From Tateyamaria pelophila (GTDB lineage: Bacteria > Pseudomonadota > Alphaproteobacteria > Rhodobacterales > Rhodobacteraceae): 64,000 nt of DNA. Below the pieces are notes generated by a model. It did no database searches. It had not been told where the DNA came from and was given only the letters and a program-made list of their open reading frames with translations. The position numbers and the translations under genes were made by a program. Positions 22,987 through 33,673 of the stretch are shown one piece after another (within the stretch, counting starts at the first letter, position 1; every line of letters begins with the position of its first letter). The stretch spans positions 1 to 64,000 of the forward strand of contig NZ_JAIMIA010000004.1 in NCBI RefSeq assembly GCF_019966495.1, in the 5' to 3' direction.

Positions 22987-22997
22987 TCAAACGGAAT

Positions 22998-23020
22998 GGG
23001 CCGCCCCCGAGGGGCGGCCC
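22998..23020. terminator. hairpin between convergent M32 peptidase and gyrA
   Basis: A perfect ten-base-pair stem GGGCCGCCCC (22998-23007) and GGGGCGGCCC (23011-23020) around a three-base loop, 11 bases after the peptidase stop. It lacks a T-tract but is very stable and lies between converging genes. Confidence 0.65.
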
Positions 23021-23076
23021 ATATCACATTCTGATTTGGCGCGAGCCGAGAGTGAAGTCTTTTTAAGGCTGCGGCA

Positions 23077-25821
23077 TTACTCTTCGACGGGTTTGTCTTC
23101 GTCGCCCTGGTCCGCGATCCACGCGACGCTCACCACTTCTTCGCCCTTGCCTGTGTCGAACACCTTGACGCCACCGGCACTGCGCGACCGGAAGCTGATG
23201 CCCTCGATCGGTACGCGGATCGACTGGCCCTTGGATGTGGCCAGCATGATCTGATCATCCATTTCCACCGGGAAGGACGCAACGATCTCGCCACCGCGCA
23301 TCGCCTTGTCCATGGCCGTGACACCCAAACCACCACGCCCGCGCACGGGGTAATCGTGGCTGCTGGAAAGTTTGCCCGAGCCCTTGCTGGTGATCGTCAA
23401 CAGCAGGTTTTCCGAGGCGGACATCTCTGCATAGCGGTCAGGGCTGATTGTGGCGTTGGCGTTGGCCTCTTCGTCATCGACCGCGTCGACATCGTCGGCC
23501 AGGCCTGCGACAGCCCTGCGCATTTTCAGGTAGGCCGAGCGTTCATCGCTGGTTGCGTCGAAATGGCGGATGATGGACATCGAGACCACCTTGTCGGACC
23601 CGCTGAGCCTGATGCCACGCACACCGACGGAGGCCCGCGAGTTGAACACCCGCACATCCGTCGCCGGGAACCGGATGGCCCGGCCTGAATTCGTCACCAG
23701 CATCACGTCATCGTCGTTCGAAGCGATACGTGCGTTGATCAAGGTCGTCTCGGCATGCTCGTCCTCGAATTTCATCGCGATCTTACCGTTGCGCATGACA
23801 TTGGTGAAATCCGACAGCTTGTTGCGGCGCACAGTCCCTGCGGAAGTGGCAAAGACAACCTGGAGGTCGTCCCAGTCCTTTTCGTCTCTGTCCACGGGCA
23901 TGATCGCGGCGATGCTGACGCCCACGGGGATGGGCAGGATATTGACGATCGCCTTGCCCTTGGACGTGCGGCCCCCTTGCGGCAAGCGCCAGGTCTTGAG
24001 CTTGTAGACCATGCCATCGGTCGTGAAGAACAGCAATTGGGTATGGGTGTTGGCCACGAAGAGGGTGGTGATCACGTCCTCTTCCTTGGTCTGCATGCCG
24101 GCAACACCTTTGCCGCCGCGCCGCTGGCTGCGGAAATCGGCGAGCGGTGTGCGTTTTATATAGCCGCCCGAGGTGACGGTGACGACCATGTCTTCGCGCT
24201 CGATCAGGTCTTCGTCTTCCATGTCGCCGGACCAGTCGACAATCTCGGTGCGGCGTGGCACGGCGAACAGCTCTTTCGTCTCGCGCAACTCGTCGGCGAT
24301 GATGCCCATGATCCGTTCGCGGCTGCCCAGAATTTCCAGGTATTCCTTGATCTTACCAGCCAGAAGTTCAAGCTCGTCCGTGACTTCCTTGACGCCGATC
24401 TGTGTCAAACGCTGAAGGCGCAATTCGAGGATCGCGCGCGCCTGCGCTTCGGACAGGTTATAGGTGCCGTCGTCGTTTGCCGTGTGGGTCGGATCATCGA
24501 TCAACGCGATGTAGGGCAGGATGTCGCGGGCGGGCCAGCGGCGTGTCATCAGCTTTTCGCGCGCTTCTGCAGCATCTGCGGATTGGCGGATGGTCGCGAC
24601 GATCTCGTCGATATTTGTGACGGCGACGGCAAGGCCGCACAAGATGTGGCTGCGTTCGCGTGCCTTGCGCAATTCGAATGCGGTGCGGCGCGCCACCACT
24701 TCTTCGCGGAACTCGATGAAGCAGGTCAAAAAGCGGCGCAGGGTCAGTTGTTCGGGGCGGCCGCCGTTGAGGGCGAGCATATTGCAGCCGAAATAGACCT
24801 GCATCGGGGTAAAGCGGAACAGCTGGTTCAGCACGACTTCCGCCGTTGCGTCGCGTTTCAGTTCGACCACGACGCGAACACCGTTGCGGTCGGATTCGTC
24901 CTGAACGTGGGCGATGCCTTCGATCTTCTTGTCGCGCGCTGCTTCGGCGATGCGCTCGATCATCGTGGCCTTGTTCACCTGATAGGGGATTTCGTCGATG
25001 ATGATGGCAAAGCGGTCTTTGCGGATCTCCTCGACGCGGGTCCTGGAACGGACGATGACCGAGCCGCGGCCTTCCAGATACGCTTTGCGCGCACCGCTGC
25101 GGCCCAGCATTATGCCACCGGTTGGGAAATCTGGGCCGGGTACGTATTCGATCAACTGTTCACTGGACAGGTCTGGCTCGGCGATCAATGCGAGGCAGGC
25201 GTCAACCACTTCGCCCAAATTGTGAGGCGGGATGTTGGTGGCCATACCGACGGCGATACCGCCGGCACCATTGACCAGCATGTTCGGGAAACGCGCGGGC
25301 AGGACGGTGGGCTCGCGGTCCTTGCCGTCATAGTTGTCCTGAAAATCGACGGTTTCCTTGTCGATATCGGCCAGCAGGTAACTGGCAGGCTTGTCCATGC
25401 GCACTTCGGTATAGCGCATGGCGGCCGCGTTATCGCCGTCCATGGAGCCAAAGTTGCCCTGACCGTCAAGCAGCGGCAGTGACATCGAAAAATCCTGCGC
25501 CATCCGCACAAGTGCATCATAGATCGCAGAGTCGCCATGCGGGTGATATTTACCCATGACATCGCCCACGGGCCGGGCAGATTTGCGATAGGACTTGTCA
25601 TGCGTGTTCCCGGTTTCCGACATCGCATAGAGAATGCGGCGGTGAACCGGTTTCAGACCATCCCGCAGATCGGGAATGGCGCGGCTGACGATGACCGACA
25701 TGGCATAGTCCAGATAGGACGTCCGCATTTCGTGCTCGATCGTGACCGTAGGACCATCGTAAGCAGGTCTCTGCGGTGGAATTTCGTCATCGTTTTCAGG
25801 GGTTTCTGGCGTGTCGTTCAC
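23077..25821 (-). CDS. gyrA: DNA gyrase subunit A
   Basis: GyrA is the DNA-breaking subunit of gyrase and supercoils DNA with GyrB. The 914-aa product has the winged-helix/tower domain and the C-terminal beta-pinwheel with the GyrA-box-like QRRGGKGV. The active-site tyrosine is Tyr137 (AAAMRYTEV). In the quinolone region [11 protein letters not shown] the residues matching E. coli Ser83 and Asp87 are Ser98 and Asp102, so no classical resistance change is seen. The gene stands alone. Confidence 0.98.
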   Translation of the reverse strand: MNDTPETPENDDEIPPQRPAYDGPTVTIEHEMRTSYLDYAMSVIVSRAIPDLRDGLKPVHRRILYAMSETGNTHDKSYRKSARPVGDVMGKYHPHGDSAIYDALVRMAQDFSMSLPLLDGQGNFGSMDGDNAAAMRYTEVRMDKPASYLLADIDKETVDFQDNYDGKDREPTVLPARFPNMLVNGAGGIAVGMATNIPPHNLGEVVDACLALIAEPDLSSEQLIEYVPGPDFPTGGIMLGRSGARKAYLEGRGSVIVRSRTRVEEIRKDRFAIIIDEIPYQVNKATMIERIAEAARDKKIEGIAHVQDESDRNGVRVVVELKRDATAEVVLNQLFRFTPMQVYFGCNMLALNGGRPEQLTLRRFLTCFIEFREEVVARRTAFELRKARERSHILCGLAVAVTNIDEIVATIRQSADAAEAREKLMTRRWPARDILPYIALIDDPTHTANDDGTYNLSEAQARAILELRLQRLTQIGVKEVTDELELLAGKIKEYLEILGSRERIMGIIADELRETKELFAVPRRTEIVDWSGDMEDEDLIEREDMVVTVTSGGYIKRTPLADFRSQRRGGKGVAGMQTKEEDVITTLFVANTHTQLLFFTTDGMVYKLKTWRLPQGGRTSKGKAIVNILPIPVGVSIAAIMPVDRDEKDWDDLQVVFATSAGTVRRNKLSDFTNVMRNGKIAMKFEDEHAETTLINARIASNDDDVMLVTNSGRAIRFPATDVRVFNSRASVGVRGIRLSGSDKVVSMSIIRHFDATSDERSAYLKMRRAVAGLADDVDAVDDEEANANATISPDRYAEMSASENLLLTITSKGSGKLSSSHDYPVRGRGGLGVTAMDKAMRGGEIVASFPVEMDDQIMLATSKGQSIRVPIEGISFRSRSAGGVKVFDTGKGEEVVSVAWIADQGDEDKPVEE

Positions 25822-26025
25822 GTTGTACTGCCCGTTCTTTGCCTGGGTCTATATCTTGCGATGGACCCTATCAGAAAGGGCATATGAGGTGCAATGCCTG
25901 ATGGGGCGCTCGAAGAGTGAGCTTGTTGGCAGCAGGTCCGATAGGCTGCCAATCAACTGTTTTTATTGTATTTTTACAATTTGCTGCGAATGATGAGAGC
26001 AGAGTCGAGAAGGAGAAGGACAAAA

Positions 26026-26295
26026 ATGACCCAAAGCGAGACCGAACTCATGCTCCGAGGATATGGGCTGACCACTGCGGAATTCTATTACCGGATGCCG
26101 GATTATCCGAACGTTCTGAACACGTTTATCTGGCAGGAATACGATCTGGCGCCGGACCACGATGCGCTTTTGAAATTCGTGGATTTCTGGAAGGCGGAGA
26201 TCGAGGGCGCGTTGCATTCCGTCCGATTTACCCATCGCAAGTTGATCCGGGCCGGTGAGTGGCGCAACGTGACGGGCGAATTCACGCTGCACTGA
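26026..26295 (+). CDS. usg: Usg family protein
   Basis: An 89-aa protein matching the small alphaproteobacterial Usg family, known from its place near tryptophan genes in relatives. LMLRGYGLTTAEFYYRMPDY and ALHSVRFTHRKLI are the recognisable parts. The ATG at 26026 follows AAGGAGAAGG, a strong ribosome site, which excludes the in-frame ATG 20 codons upstream. No biochemical function is established, and no trp gene is nearby here. Confidence 0.87.
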   Translation: MTQSETELMLRGYGLTTAEFYYRMPDYPNVLNTFIWQEYDLAPDHDALLKFVDFWKAEIEGALHSVRFTHRKLIRAGEWRNVTGEFTLH

Positions 26296-26397
26296 CGGTT
26301 GCGCCGCGGCGACGGAGAACATGTGCCTGTAGTCACGCGAAGGTATGCATGACGGTGGATGGCGTGCGTGACCAGGCGGTGTTTCGGGTGTCGCGGA

Positions 26398-27345
26398 TCA
26401 AGCGGAACAGCTTGCGCCGCCCAGCACACAGAACTTGGCGCAATGCGGATGGTTGAGAGAGACGTCGCGTTCTGCCTGTTGCAGCGTCGTCCCCAATTCG
26501 AACTCTGGGTCATAAGGCAACAGGGTGCAGGCCAGAACGGCCGGTTTTGACGCCCCTTTGCGTTTGACGACCATCCGTGACGTGGCGCACATGACGGCAT
26601 CGGGGCTTTTGTTGAGGATGGACCAGCAGGCGGTTGTAATCTCCGGCACCTCCGCGCTTTCATCCATCTCGGGAAAAAGGACGGTCACGCCCGGATTGAA
26701 GGCATCGATCTCCCATCCATGCGCGGCAAAGAGGGCGGCATATCCCGCGCGCGCCTCTGCCTCGCTTTCGGCCATCTCAACGCGCCCGGCCACGGCCAGT
26801 CGCGCATTTATGGATGAAAGCCAGTTCACCCCGCGCAGCGTTTTATCAAATGCACCCTTGCCACGTTCTGCATCGTGAATGTCGGCCCGGTGGTGATCGA
26901 CGCTGATCCGCAGCGTGAGCTTGGCGCCATACCGCGCCACCAGATCCTTCAGCCCGGATTTGACCTTCGGCCGCATCATCGGAGCCATGGCGTTGGTCAG
27001 GACCAACACATCGTAGCCGCGCGCCAGCGACAGATGCAGCATGTCGAGCATCTGCGGGTTCATGAAGGGTTCGCCGCCGGTAAAGGCAATCTCGCGCACG
27101 CCCCAATTGCGATCTTCGAGTTGGTCCAGATAGGGGACGATGTCAGCCGCATCCAGATAGACCAGCGCATCATTTGTGGGCGAGCTTTCAATATAACAAT
27201 TGGCGCATTCGATATTGCACAGGGTACCGGTATTGAACCAAAGCGTCTCTGGGCGGGTCAGCGAAACCTTGGCTCGCGCTTCGCCATTGGCGGTCCTTTC
27301 CGCGTCCTGAAACTTTCCCGAATTGGCGAGGGCGAGATCTTTCAT
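26398..27345 (-). CDS. radical SAM protein with C-terminal cysteine cluster
   Basis: A 315-aa radical SAM enzyme. The 4Fe-4S/SAM motif CxxxCxxC occurs as CNIECANC (about residues 43-50), followed by the SAM-binding GGEP motif in AFTGGEPFMNP. The C-terminal third carries more cysteines, ending in HCAKFC and ASC, which may hold an auxiliary cluster as in SPASM-like proteins. The substrate is unknown, and no obvious peptide substrate or partner is adjacent. It diverges from zwf; the 210-base gap holds both promoters. Confidence 0.82.
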   Translation of the reverse strand: MKDLALANSGKFQDAERTANGEARAKVSLTRPETLWFNTGTLCNIECANCYIESSPTNDALVYLDAADIVPYLDQLEDRNWGVREIAFTGGEPFMNPQMLDMLHLSLARGYDVLVLTNAMAPMMRPKVKSGLKDLVARYGAKLTLRISVDHHRADIHDAERGKGAFDKTLRGVNWLSSINARLAVAGRVEMAESEAEARAGYAALFAAHGWEIDAFNPGVTVLFPEMDESAEVPEITTACWSILNKSPDAVMCATSRMVVKRKGASKPAVLACTLLPYDPEFELGTTLQQAERDVSLNHPHCAKFCVLGGASCSA

Positions 27346-27495
27346 GCAGGTATCCGTATTGGCTTTGAATGCAACGCCAAGGTCTAAGCCGGAGTTCCGC
27401 AAGTGAAAAGCCGCCGATGACGGGCTGACGTGTTTGTGATAGAGCCGTGCCTGAAACGCGTTGACGGCGCGCTCGGGCAAAGCTCGTTTGTGCTG

Positions 27496-27536
27496 TTGTA
27501 CCCGGGCGTACCTGTGGTAATGTTTGCGCAAACATT
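27496..27536 (+). promoter_or_regulatory. zwf promoter with an 18-bp palindromic operator
   Basis: A perfect palindrome AATGTTTGCGCAAACATT (27519-27536) lies 19 bases before the zwf ATG. It overlaps the -10 element TAATGT (27518-27523) of a promoter with -35 TTGTAC (27496-27501) and a 16-base spacer. A repressor bound there would block the promoter. The central CG and the shape suit a LacI-family sugar regulator; no such gene lies in the window. The palindrome is seen; the binding protein is inferred. Confidence 0.65.
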
Positions 27537-27555
27537 TTTGACAAGGAGCAGACAT

Positions 27556-29007
27556 ATGGTGTCGCGTGTCATACCGGTAGACGTTTTTGATCTGGTCATT
27601 TTCGGCGGCACGGGTGACTTGGCCCGCCGCAAGATCCTGCCGGGGCTGTTCCGGCGTTTCTGCGCAGGTCAGATGCAGCCCGAGGCCCAGATTATCGGTG
27701 CCGCGCGCGCCGAGATGGACAGTGCGGAATACCGGGAGATGGTGGCGGACGCGGTGCGGGAATTCAGCGCCGAAGGGTCCGTCGGTGATGAAGACCTCGC
27801 GCAATTTGTCGAACGGCTACACTATGTTCCTATCGACGCGCGTGGCGAGTCGGGCTGGAGTGATCTGGTCAGCCATATGCGTCCCGGCGTTGTGCATGCC
27901 TTCTATTTCTCGGTTGCACCGAGCCTTTTCGGGGATCTCGCGGAACGTTTGAACATCCACGGGCTGACCAACGATGCCAGCCGGATCGTCGTCGAAAAAC
28001 CCTTTGGTCGCGACCTCGAGAGCGCACGCGCTCTGAACCGCGACCTCGCTGCATATTTCGACGAGAGCCAGATATACCGGATCGACCATTATCTGGGCAA
28101 GGAGACGGTGCAGAACCTGATGGCCGTCCGCTTTGGCAATATGCTGTTCGAGCCGCTGTGGAACAGCCAATACGTGGATCACATCCAGATCACCGTGGCG
28201 GAAACGGTCGGTGTCGGAGGACGTGGCGACTATTATGACAAATCGGGCGCGATGCGGGACATGGTGCAAAACCACCTGATGCAGTTGCTGTGCCTGATCG
28301 CGATGGAGCCGCCGTCGAAATTCGACCCTGACGCGGTTCGCGATGAAAAACTGAAGGTGATCCGCGCGTTGGACAAGATGGATCCGCATCATATTGTGCG
28401 GGGCCAGTATGAGGCGAGCGACGATGGCCCAAGCTACCGCGAGGCGGTCGGTGATCCGCGTTCGCGCACGGAAAGCTATGTGGCGATGAAGGTGGGTGTT
28501 TCGAACTGGCGATGGGCCGGCACGCCGTTCTATTTGCGGACAGGCAAGCGCCTCAAGGCGCGATCGAGCGAGATTACCGTTGTTTTCAAAGAGCTTAACC
28601 ACTCAATCTTTGGCGAGCAGGAAGACCATCACAACGTGTTGTCGATCCGCTTGCAGCCGAACGAAGGCATCACTCTCGGTGTGACCATCAAAGAGCCCGG
28701 ACCGGGCGGTATGCGTCTGATCGATGTGCCGCTGGATATGTCGTTTGCGCAGGCATTGGGCGACGATGCGGACGCGCCGCCGGATGCCTATGAGCGTCTG
28801 ATCATGGACGTGATCCGTGGCAATCAGACCCTGTTCATGCGCGGCGACGAGGTCGAGGCCGCCTGGGCCTGGACCGATCCGATCATCAAGGGGTGGGAAG
28901 AGCGCGGCGATGTGCCCAAGCTCTATGAAAGCGGCAGCGACGGGCCGGTAGATGCCGTGCAGATGCTGGCCCGCGACACCCGCGTCTGGCGAAAGGTAAG
29001 TCCATGA
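27556..29007 (+). CDS. zwf: glucose-6-phosphate 1-dehydrogenase
   Basis: Zwf oxidises glucose 6-phosphate to 6-phosphogluconolactone with NADP, the entry to the Entner-Doudoroff route used by roseobacters. The 483-aa product has the nucleotide fold IFGGTGDLARRKILPG and the active-site RIDHYLGKETVQN. The frame is open further upstream, but ATG 27556 follows AAGGAG at the right distance and gives the standard length. The stop overlaps the pgl start by four bases, so zwf-pgl-pgi form one operon. Confidence 0.97.
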   Translation: MVSRVIPVDVFDLVIFGGTGDLARRKILPGLFRRFCAGQMQPEAQIIGAARAEMDSAEYREMVADAVREFSAEGSVGDEDLAQFVERLHYVPIDARGESGWSDLVSHMRPGVVHAFYFSVAPSLFGDLAERLNIHGLTNDASRIVVEKPFGRDLESARALNRDLAAYFDESQIYRIDHYLGKETVQNLMAVRFGNMLFEPLWNSQYVDHIQITVAETVGVGGRGDYYDKSGAMRDMVQNHLMQLLCLIAMEPPSKFDPDAVRDEKLKVIRALDKMDPHHIVRGQYEASDDGPSYREAVGDPRSRTESYVAMKVGVSNWRWAGTPFYLRTGKRLKARSSEITVVFKELNHSIFGEQEDHHNVLSIRLQPNEGITLGVTIKEPGPGGMRLIDVPLDMSFAQALGDDADAPPDAYERLIMDVIRGNQTLFMRGDEVEAAWAWTDPIIKGWEERGDVPKLYESGSDGPVDAVQMLARDTRVWRKVSP

Positions 29008-29672
29008 AACTGAACGAATATGCGGATCGCGAAATGCTCGCGATCGATCTGGCTAATGAGCTGGCCGGAGATTTGAAGAACTGCCTGCTGGTCCATTCGC
29101 ATGCGTCTTTTGTCGTGCCGGGGGGGACCACGCCCGGGCCGATTTTCGATGTCCTGTGTGCGGCCGATGTGGAATGGGACCGGGTACATGTGATGCTGAG
29201 CGACGAACGCTGGGTGCCGGAGGACCACGAACGCTCCAATGCGCGTCTGCTCAAGGAACGCCTTTTCGTAGACCGGGCCGCAGCGGCGCAGTTCGTGCCC
29301 TTTCATGTGCCGGGTGAAACGCCCGACAGTGCCGCCCCGGTATTGTCTGAAAAACTGGCGGACGAGATGCCGATCTCGTTGTTGTTGCTGGGCATGGGGG
29401 CAGACATGCACACCGCATCCCTGTTTCCCGGAGCCGAGGGTCTGGCGGACATGCTGGCAGATGATGCGCCCCTGGTCGTGCCTGTATCAGTGGCGGGGCA
29501 GGAGCCTCGGATTTCTTTCAGCGGGCCTGCACTGGCCGGAGCGATGGCCAAACATCTTGTGATTTTTGGACCCGAGAAGCGCGACGCATTGGAGCGTGCA
29601 CGGGGACTTGACCCACAGGAGGCACCGATCGCTGCGGTGCTGGACGGATTAACGGTACATTGGGCGGAGTGA
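29004..29672 (+). CDS. pgl: 6-phosphogluconolactonase
   Basis: A 222-aa Pgl of the DevB/SOL type, hydrolysing 6-phosphogluconolactone to 6-phosphogluconate. The motifs [31 protein letters not shown] and [20 protein letters not shown] are characteristic. It sits between zwf (four-base overlap) and pgi (five-base gap), so it completes the oxidative step straight after Zwf. Confidence 0.96.
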   Translation: MKLNEYADREMLAIDLANELAGDLKNCLLVHSHASFVVPGGTTPGPIFDVLCAADVEWDRVHVMLSDERWVPEDHERSNARLLKERLFVDRAAAAQFVPFHVPGETPDSAAPVLSEKLADEMPISLLLLGMGADMHTASLFPGAEGLADMLADDAPLVVPVSVAGQEPRISFSGPALAGAMAKHLVIFGPEKRDALERARGLDPQEAPIAAVLDGLTVHWAE

Positions 29673-29677
29673 TAGCC

Positions 29678-31255
29678 ATGTGGAATGACCTGAAGGCACA
29701 GCATGCGGCCGTAAAAAACCGCGCGATTCTGGATTTGTTCGATGCGGATCGGGCAGCTGATTTTTCCGTTGAAACGCAGCACATGCGGTTTGACTACTCC
29801 AAAACCAATATCGATGCAGCGACCCGCGACATGCTGATTGCTCTGGCAGACAATGCAGATGTCGCAGCGCGCCGTGACGCGATGTTTGCCGGCGCCGAGA
29901 TCAACGAGACGGAAGGGCGCGCGGTTCTGCACACCGCCTTGCGTAATCTGGATGGCGGTCCCGTTCTAGTAGATGGTGTCGATGTCATGCCGGAGGTCCT
30001 CTCCACGCTCGACCGGATGGCTGCGTATGCGGATGATGTGCGCGCCAGCGCCATCACCGATGTGGTGAATATCGGCATTGGCGGCTCTGACCTGGGGCCT
30101 GCGATGGCCGTACAGGCGCTGAGCGCCTACCAGGATGGTCCGCGCTGCCATTTCGTGTCGAACGTGGACGGGGCGCATATTGCCGATGTTCTGCGCGGGC
30201 TGGATGCGAAAACCACGCTTGTCATCGTGGCCTCGAAAACCTTTACCACCATAGAGACCATGACCAATGCCCGCACGGCGCGGGCGTGGATGGCGGATCA
30301 TGGCGGTGATCCCGGGGCGCAGTTTGCCGCCCTGTCCACGAGCCTCGAAAAGACAGCCGCTTTCGGCATACCGGCCGAGCGCGTCTTTGGCTTCGAGGAC
30401 TGGGTTGGCGGACGATACTCCATGTGGGGGCCCATTGGTCTGAGCCTGATGATTGCCATCGGGCCGGAGGGCTTTCGCGCTTTCCTGCGCGGCGGACAGG
30501 ACATGGATCGCCACTTCTGCGCTGCTGAGGGGACAGAAAACATGCCCCTGATGCTGGCGCTTGTCGGCATGTGGCACCGTCAGGTCTGCGGCTATGCCAG
30601 CCGCGCGGTGCTGCCCTACGACCAGCGTTTGGGACAATTGCCTGCCTATTTGCAGCAGTTGGAGATGGAATCAAATGGCAAGTCCGTCGCCATGGACGGC
30701 AGCGCACTGACGATCGAGAGCGGACCGGTGGTCTGGGGCGCGCCCGGCACCAACGGGCAGCACGCGTTTTACCAGTTGATCCATCAGGGCACGTCGGTGA
30801 TCCCGTGCGAGTTCATGGTCGCAGCGACGGGTCACGAACCGGAATTGGCCCATCACCATGATCTGCTGATGGCCAATTGTCTGGCGCAGTCGGAAGCCTT
30901 GATGCGGGGCCGGTCGCTGGATGAGGCCCGGGCAAAGGTCGCGGACAAATTCAGTGGCGCGGAACTGGAGCGTCAGGCCGCCCACCGGGTGTTTGCGGGG
31001 AACCGCCCGTCTACCACTTTGGTCTATCCCAAGCTGGATCCGTTCACGTTGGGCCAGATCGTGGCGCTTTATGAACACCGTGTTTTTGTGGAGGGCGTGA
31101 TTCTGGGCATCAATTCCTATGATCAGTGGGGCGTTGAATTGGGCAAGGAATTGGCAACAGCCTTGCAGCCGATCATCGAAGGCACGCAGCCAGCCACATC
31201 CAAAGATGCGTCCACCCAAAGCCTTGTCGCCTATCTGCATCATCATCGCGGCTAG
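29678..31255 (+). CDS. pgi: glucose-6-phosphate isomerase
   Basis: A 525-aa Pgi interconverting glucose 6-phosphate and fructose 6-phosphate. The signatures [43 protein letters not shown] and the C-terminal [12 protein letters not shown] are clear. In this operon it can recycle fructose 6-phosphate into the Entner-Doudoroff route. I take ATG 29678 (MWNDLKAQH), not the TTG six codons earlier. A terminator hairpin follows. Confidence 0.96.
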   Translation: MWNDLKAQHAAVKNRAILDLFDADRAADFSVETQHMRFDYSKTNIDAATRDMLIALADNADVAARRDAMFAGAEINETEGRAVLHTALRNLDGGPVLVDGVDVMPEVLSTLDRMAAYADDVRASAITDVVNIGIGGSDLGPAMAVQALSAYQDGPRCHFVSNVDGAHIADVLRGLDAKTTLVIVASKTFTTIETMTNARTARAWMADHGGDPGAQFAALSTSLEKTAAFGIPAERVFGFEDWVGGRYSMWGPIGLSLMIAIGPEGFRAFLRGGQDMDRHFCAAEGTENMPLMLALVGMWHRQVCGYASRAVLPYDQRLGQLPAYLQQLEMESNGKSVAMDGSALTIESGPVVWGAPGTNGQHAFYQLIHQGTSVIPCEFMVAATGHEPELAHHHDLLMANCLAQSEALMRGRSLDEARAKVADKFSGAELERQAAHRVFAGNRPSTTLVYPKLDPFTLGQIVALYEHRVFVEGVILGINSYDQWGVELGKELATALQPIIEGTQPATSKDASTQSLVAYLHHHRG

Positions 31256-31296
31256 AAGGCTTTGAAACGGAGCGCCTTGCGGCGCACACGAAGATT

Positions 31297-31321
31297 GCAT
31301 CCGCCCTCGGCGGATGCGTTT
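31297..31321 (+). terminator. hairpin after the zwf-pgl-pgi operon
   Basis: GCATCCGCC (31297-31305) and GGCGGATGC (31309-31317) form a nine-base-pair stem with loop CTC, followed by GTTTGTCT. A smaller hairpin GCGCC/GGCGC lies just before it (31272-31285). The place, 40 bases past the pgi stop, fits operon termination. Confidence 0.7.
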
Positions 31322-31397
31322 GTCTCACCCCCAGACAGACGTTTGCGCCGGTCGTCCGGCCTTGGGGATTGAGTTTATTTGGCAAGATGAAGGTGGA

Positions 31398-31874
31398 TCA
31401 CTCCGGCGGGGTCGCCCCATCTTTGATCAGCGCGGTTTTGATGGGCGCGGGAATCGCGCTGCGCGTTGATCCGTCCTGCTTGAGCAGGACCATGACGCAG
31501 GTAAGGCTGGCGCGCAGAGTGCCGTTTGACCAGATGTCCTGCTGTAAAGTCATGGACGTGTTGCGGAACGCGGTGCAGTGGCAGGTCGTCACATAAACCT
31601 CGCCGCGCAGCATTTCGGCGTGATAGCGAATCTCGGCTGACCTGATGACGATCCGAGGACCGTTTGGGTCGTTGATGGTGCCGATGCCGTAGTGCTCCAT
31701 GAAGGCGATCCGGAGCCGTTCGAACCACACTATGTAGCGCACATTGTTGACGTGCATCAGCGCATCCAGTTCATCGTGGTGTACCCGGTCGGCAACCGCG
31801 AGAGCGACAGGGGCAGGCAGTCCGGCGCGGCGTTGATCGGACGGGCCGAGGGGAGAATGAAACGGTAATTGCAT
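31398..31874 (-). CDS. hotdog-fold acyl-CoA thioesterase family protein
   Basis: A 158-aa protein of the 4-hydroxybenzoyl-CoA thioesterase/YbgC type. HHDELDALMHVNNVRYIVWFERLR has the Asp and the 'HVNN' pattern of the family, and the central helix and beta strands follow. It probably hydrolyses an acyl-CoA. It diverges from a DmdB-like acyl-CoA ligase, which suggests linked acyl-CoA metabolism. The substrate cannot be assigned. Confidence 0.82.
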   Translation of the reverse strand: MQLPFHSPLGPSDQRRAGLPAPVALAVADRVHHDELDALMHVNNVRYIVWFERLRIAFMEHYGIGTINDPNGPRIVIRSAEIRYHAEMLRGEVYVTTCHCTAFRNTSMTLQQDIWSNGTLRASLTCVMVLLKQDGSTRSAIPAPIKTALIKDGATPPE

Positions 31875-32009
31875 GTTTGATGGCTACGATGCTCTGTGCA
31901 GGCTTGCAAGGACCGGACCGCATCGGCAGATTGATTCAAGGGAGGACGTATGCATCTGGGAGGGTGCGCTGACAAGCCGTGCCTCCGAGATAACTTTAGG
32001 AGGCACCCG

Positions 32010-33629
32010 ATGCTTGGCCAAATGATGAATTTCCCGCTGACGATCGGATCTTTGGTGGATCACGCGGCCCGGTTCCACCGGGAGACCGAGATCGTATCGG
32101 TCAATACCGGTGGTGGCGTTGAAAACGTGACCTGGGGCTCGGTTGCGGCGAATGCGCATCGTCTGGGCGACGCTTTGAAAAAGCTGGGTCTGCGGCCACA
32201 GGCGCGTTGTGCCACCATTGCGTGGAACAATCGACGCCATCTGGAGATCTATTTCGGGGCACCGGGAGCTGGTTTTGTCTGTCACACCATCAACCCGCGC
32301 CTCTTTCCCGAACAGTTGGTCTATATCATCAATCATGCCGAGGATGAGGTGTTGTTCATCGATCACACATTCATCCCGCTGGTGAAGGCGATTCGGAGCA
32401 AGTTGCCGGGTGTGAAACACATTGTTCTGATGGGCGCACGGGATGCCGATGCCGCAGCCGAGATCGAGGGTTTGGAATTCTATGACGAACTGATCGAGAC
32501 CGGTGATCCGGACGCGCCATGGCCCGAATTTGACGAAAATACGGCCTCGTCGCTGTGCTATACGTCCGGGACGACGGGCAACCCCAAAGGTGTGCTGTAT
32601 TCGCATCGTTCGACCGTTTTGCACTCTTATGCGTCCAACACCCGCGACTGTATCGGCTATTCGGCGCGCGACATCGTGTTGCCCGTGGTGCCGATGTTCC
32701 ATGTGAACGCATGGGGCACGCCCTATGCCTGCGCCATGGTCGGCGCGCGTCTGGTAATGCCGGGCCCGGGCCTTGATGGACCGTCGTTGGTCGGGTTGAT
32801 CGATACGTACCGCGTCAACATTGCGCTGGGTGTGCCGACCATCTGGCAAGGGTTGTTGGGCGAGGCCGCTAAATCCAGCTCGATGCTGGAAAGTCTTGAG
32901 CGCACCGTTGTCGGCGGGTCGGCTTGCCCGCCATCCATGATGACCACGTTCCGCGAGCAATACGGCGTTGAAGTGATCCATGCCTGGGGCATGACGGAAA
33001 TGTCGCCCTTGGGATCGTCCAACCAGCCGCTGGCCAAACATTTCGACTTGCCGATCGAGGAACAGCACGCAAAGCGCGAAAACCAGGGGCGCCCGCCATG
33101 GGGTGTCGAGTTGAAGATTGTAGATCCGGACGGTGCCGAACTGCCGCGCGATGGGATTGCCCAAGGGGATCTGATGGTGCGCGGGCATTGGATACTCGAC
33201 AGTTACTTCCACAAGACCCGCGAAGAAACCCTGACCGACGGGTGGTTTCACACGGGCGATGTGGCGACACTGGACGCTGACGGGTATCTGTCGATCAAGG
33301 ACCGGTCCAAGGATATTATCAAATCGGGCGGTGAGTGGATTTCGTCAGTGGATCTTGAAAACATCGCCGTTGCGCACCCGGCCCTGGCCGATGCAGCCGT
33401 GATTGGCGCGCGGCACGAAAAATGGGACGAACGGCCCGTGTTGGTGGCAGTCGCCGCAGAGGGGCAGTCGCCGAGCGAGCAAGAGGTTTTGTCGATCTTT
33501 GAGGGCAAAATCGCCAAATGGCAGATTCCGGATCGCGTGGTGTTCATGGATGTGCTGCCACGAAACGCGACGGGCAAGGTGCTGAAGCGCAATCTGCGTG
33601 AAAAATTCGGCGAGGTCCTGATCGGGTAG
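32010..33629 (+). CDS. acyl-CoA ligase, DmdB-like (3-methylmercaptopropionate-CoA ligase candidate)
   Basis: A 539-aa adenylate-forming ligase. It has YTSGTTGNPKGVLYSHRS, HAWGMTEMSP, WFHTGDVATLD, KDRSKDIIKSGGEWIS and the C-terminal lysine in RNATGKVLKR. The N-terminus MLGQMMNFPLTIGSLVDHAAR and the length match roseobacter DmdB proteins, which charge 3-methylmercaptopropionate (from DMSP demethylation) with CoA. Related medium/long-chain ligases look the same, so the substrate is open. Start 32010 follows TAGGAGG; a second in-frame ATG at 31950 also has a strong site. Confidence 0.85.
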   Translation: MLGQMMNFPLTIGSLVDHAARFHRETEIVSVNTGGGVENVTWGSVAANAHRLGDALKKLGLRPQARCATIAWNNRRHLEIYFGAPGAGFVCHTINPRLFPEQLVYIINHAEDEVLFIDHTFIPLVKAIRSKLPGVKHIVLMGARDADAAAEIEGLEFYDELIETGDPDAPWPEFDENTASSLCYTSGTTGNPKGVLYSHRSTVLHSYASNTRDCIGYSARDIVLPVVPMFHVNAWGTPYACAMVGARLVMPGPGLDGPSLVGLIDTYRVNIALGVPTIWQGLLGEAAKSSSMLESLERTVVGGSACPPSMMTTFREQYGVEVIHAWGMTEMSPLGSSNQPLAKHFDLPIEEQHAKRENQGRPPWGVELKIVDPDGAELPRDGIAQGDLMVRGHWILDSYFHKTREETLTDGWFHTGDVATLDADGYLSIKDRSKDIIKSGGEWISSVDLENIAVAHPALADAAVIGARHEKWDERPVLVAVAAEGQSPSEQEVLSIFEGKIAKWQIPDRVVFMDVLPRNATGKVLKRNLREKFGEVLIG

Positions 33630-33673
33630 GGCGGTCGTTCGGGGCGAACGCCTGCCCCCTGAACCAAGAAGCA

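Noticed and set aside
23755-25482. 575-codon plus-strand frame opposite gyrA
   Set aside because: Shadow frame caused by high G+C codon bias; gyrA is unmistakable.
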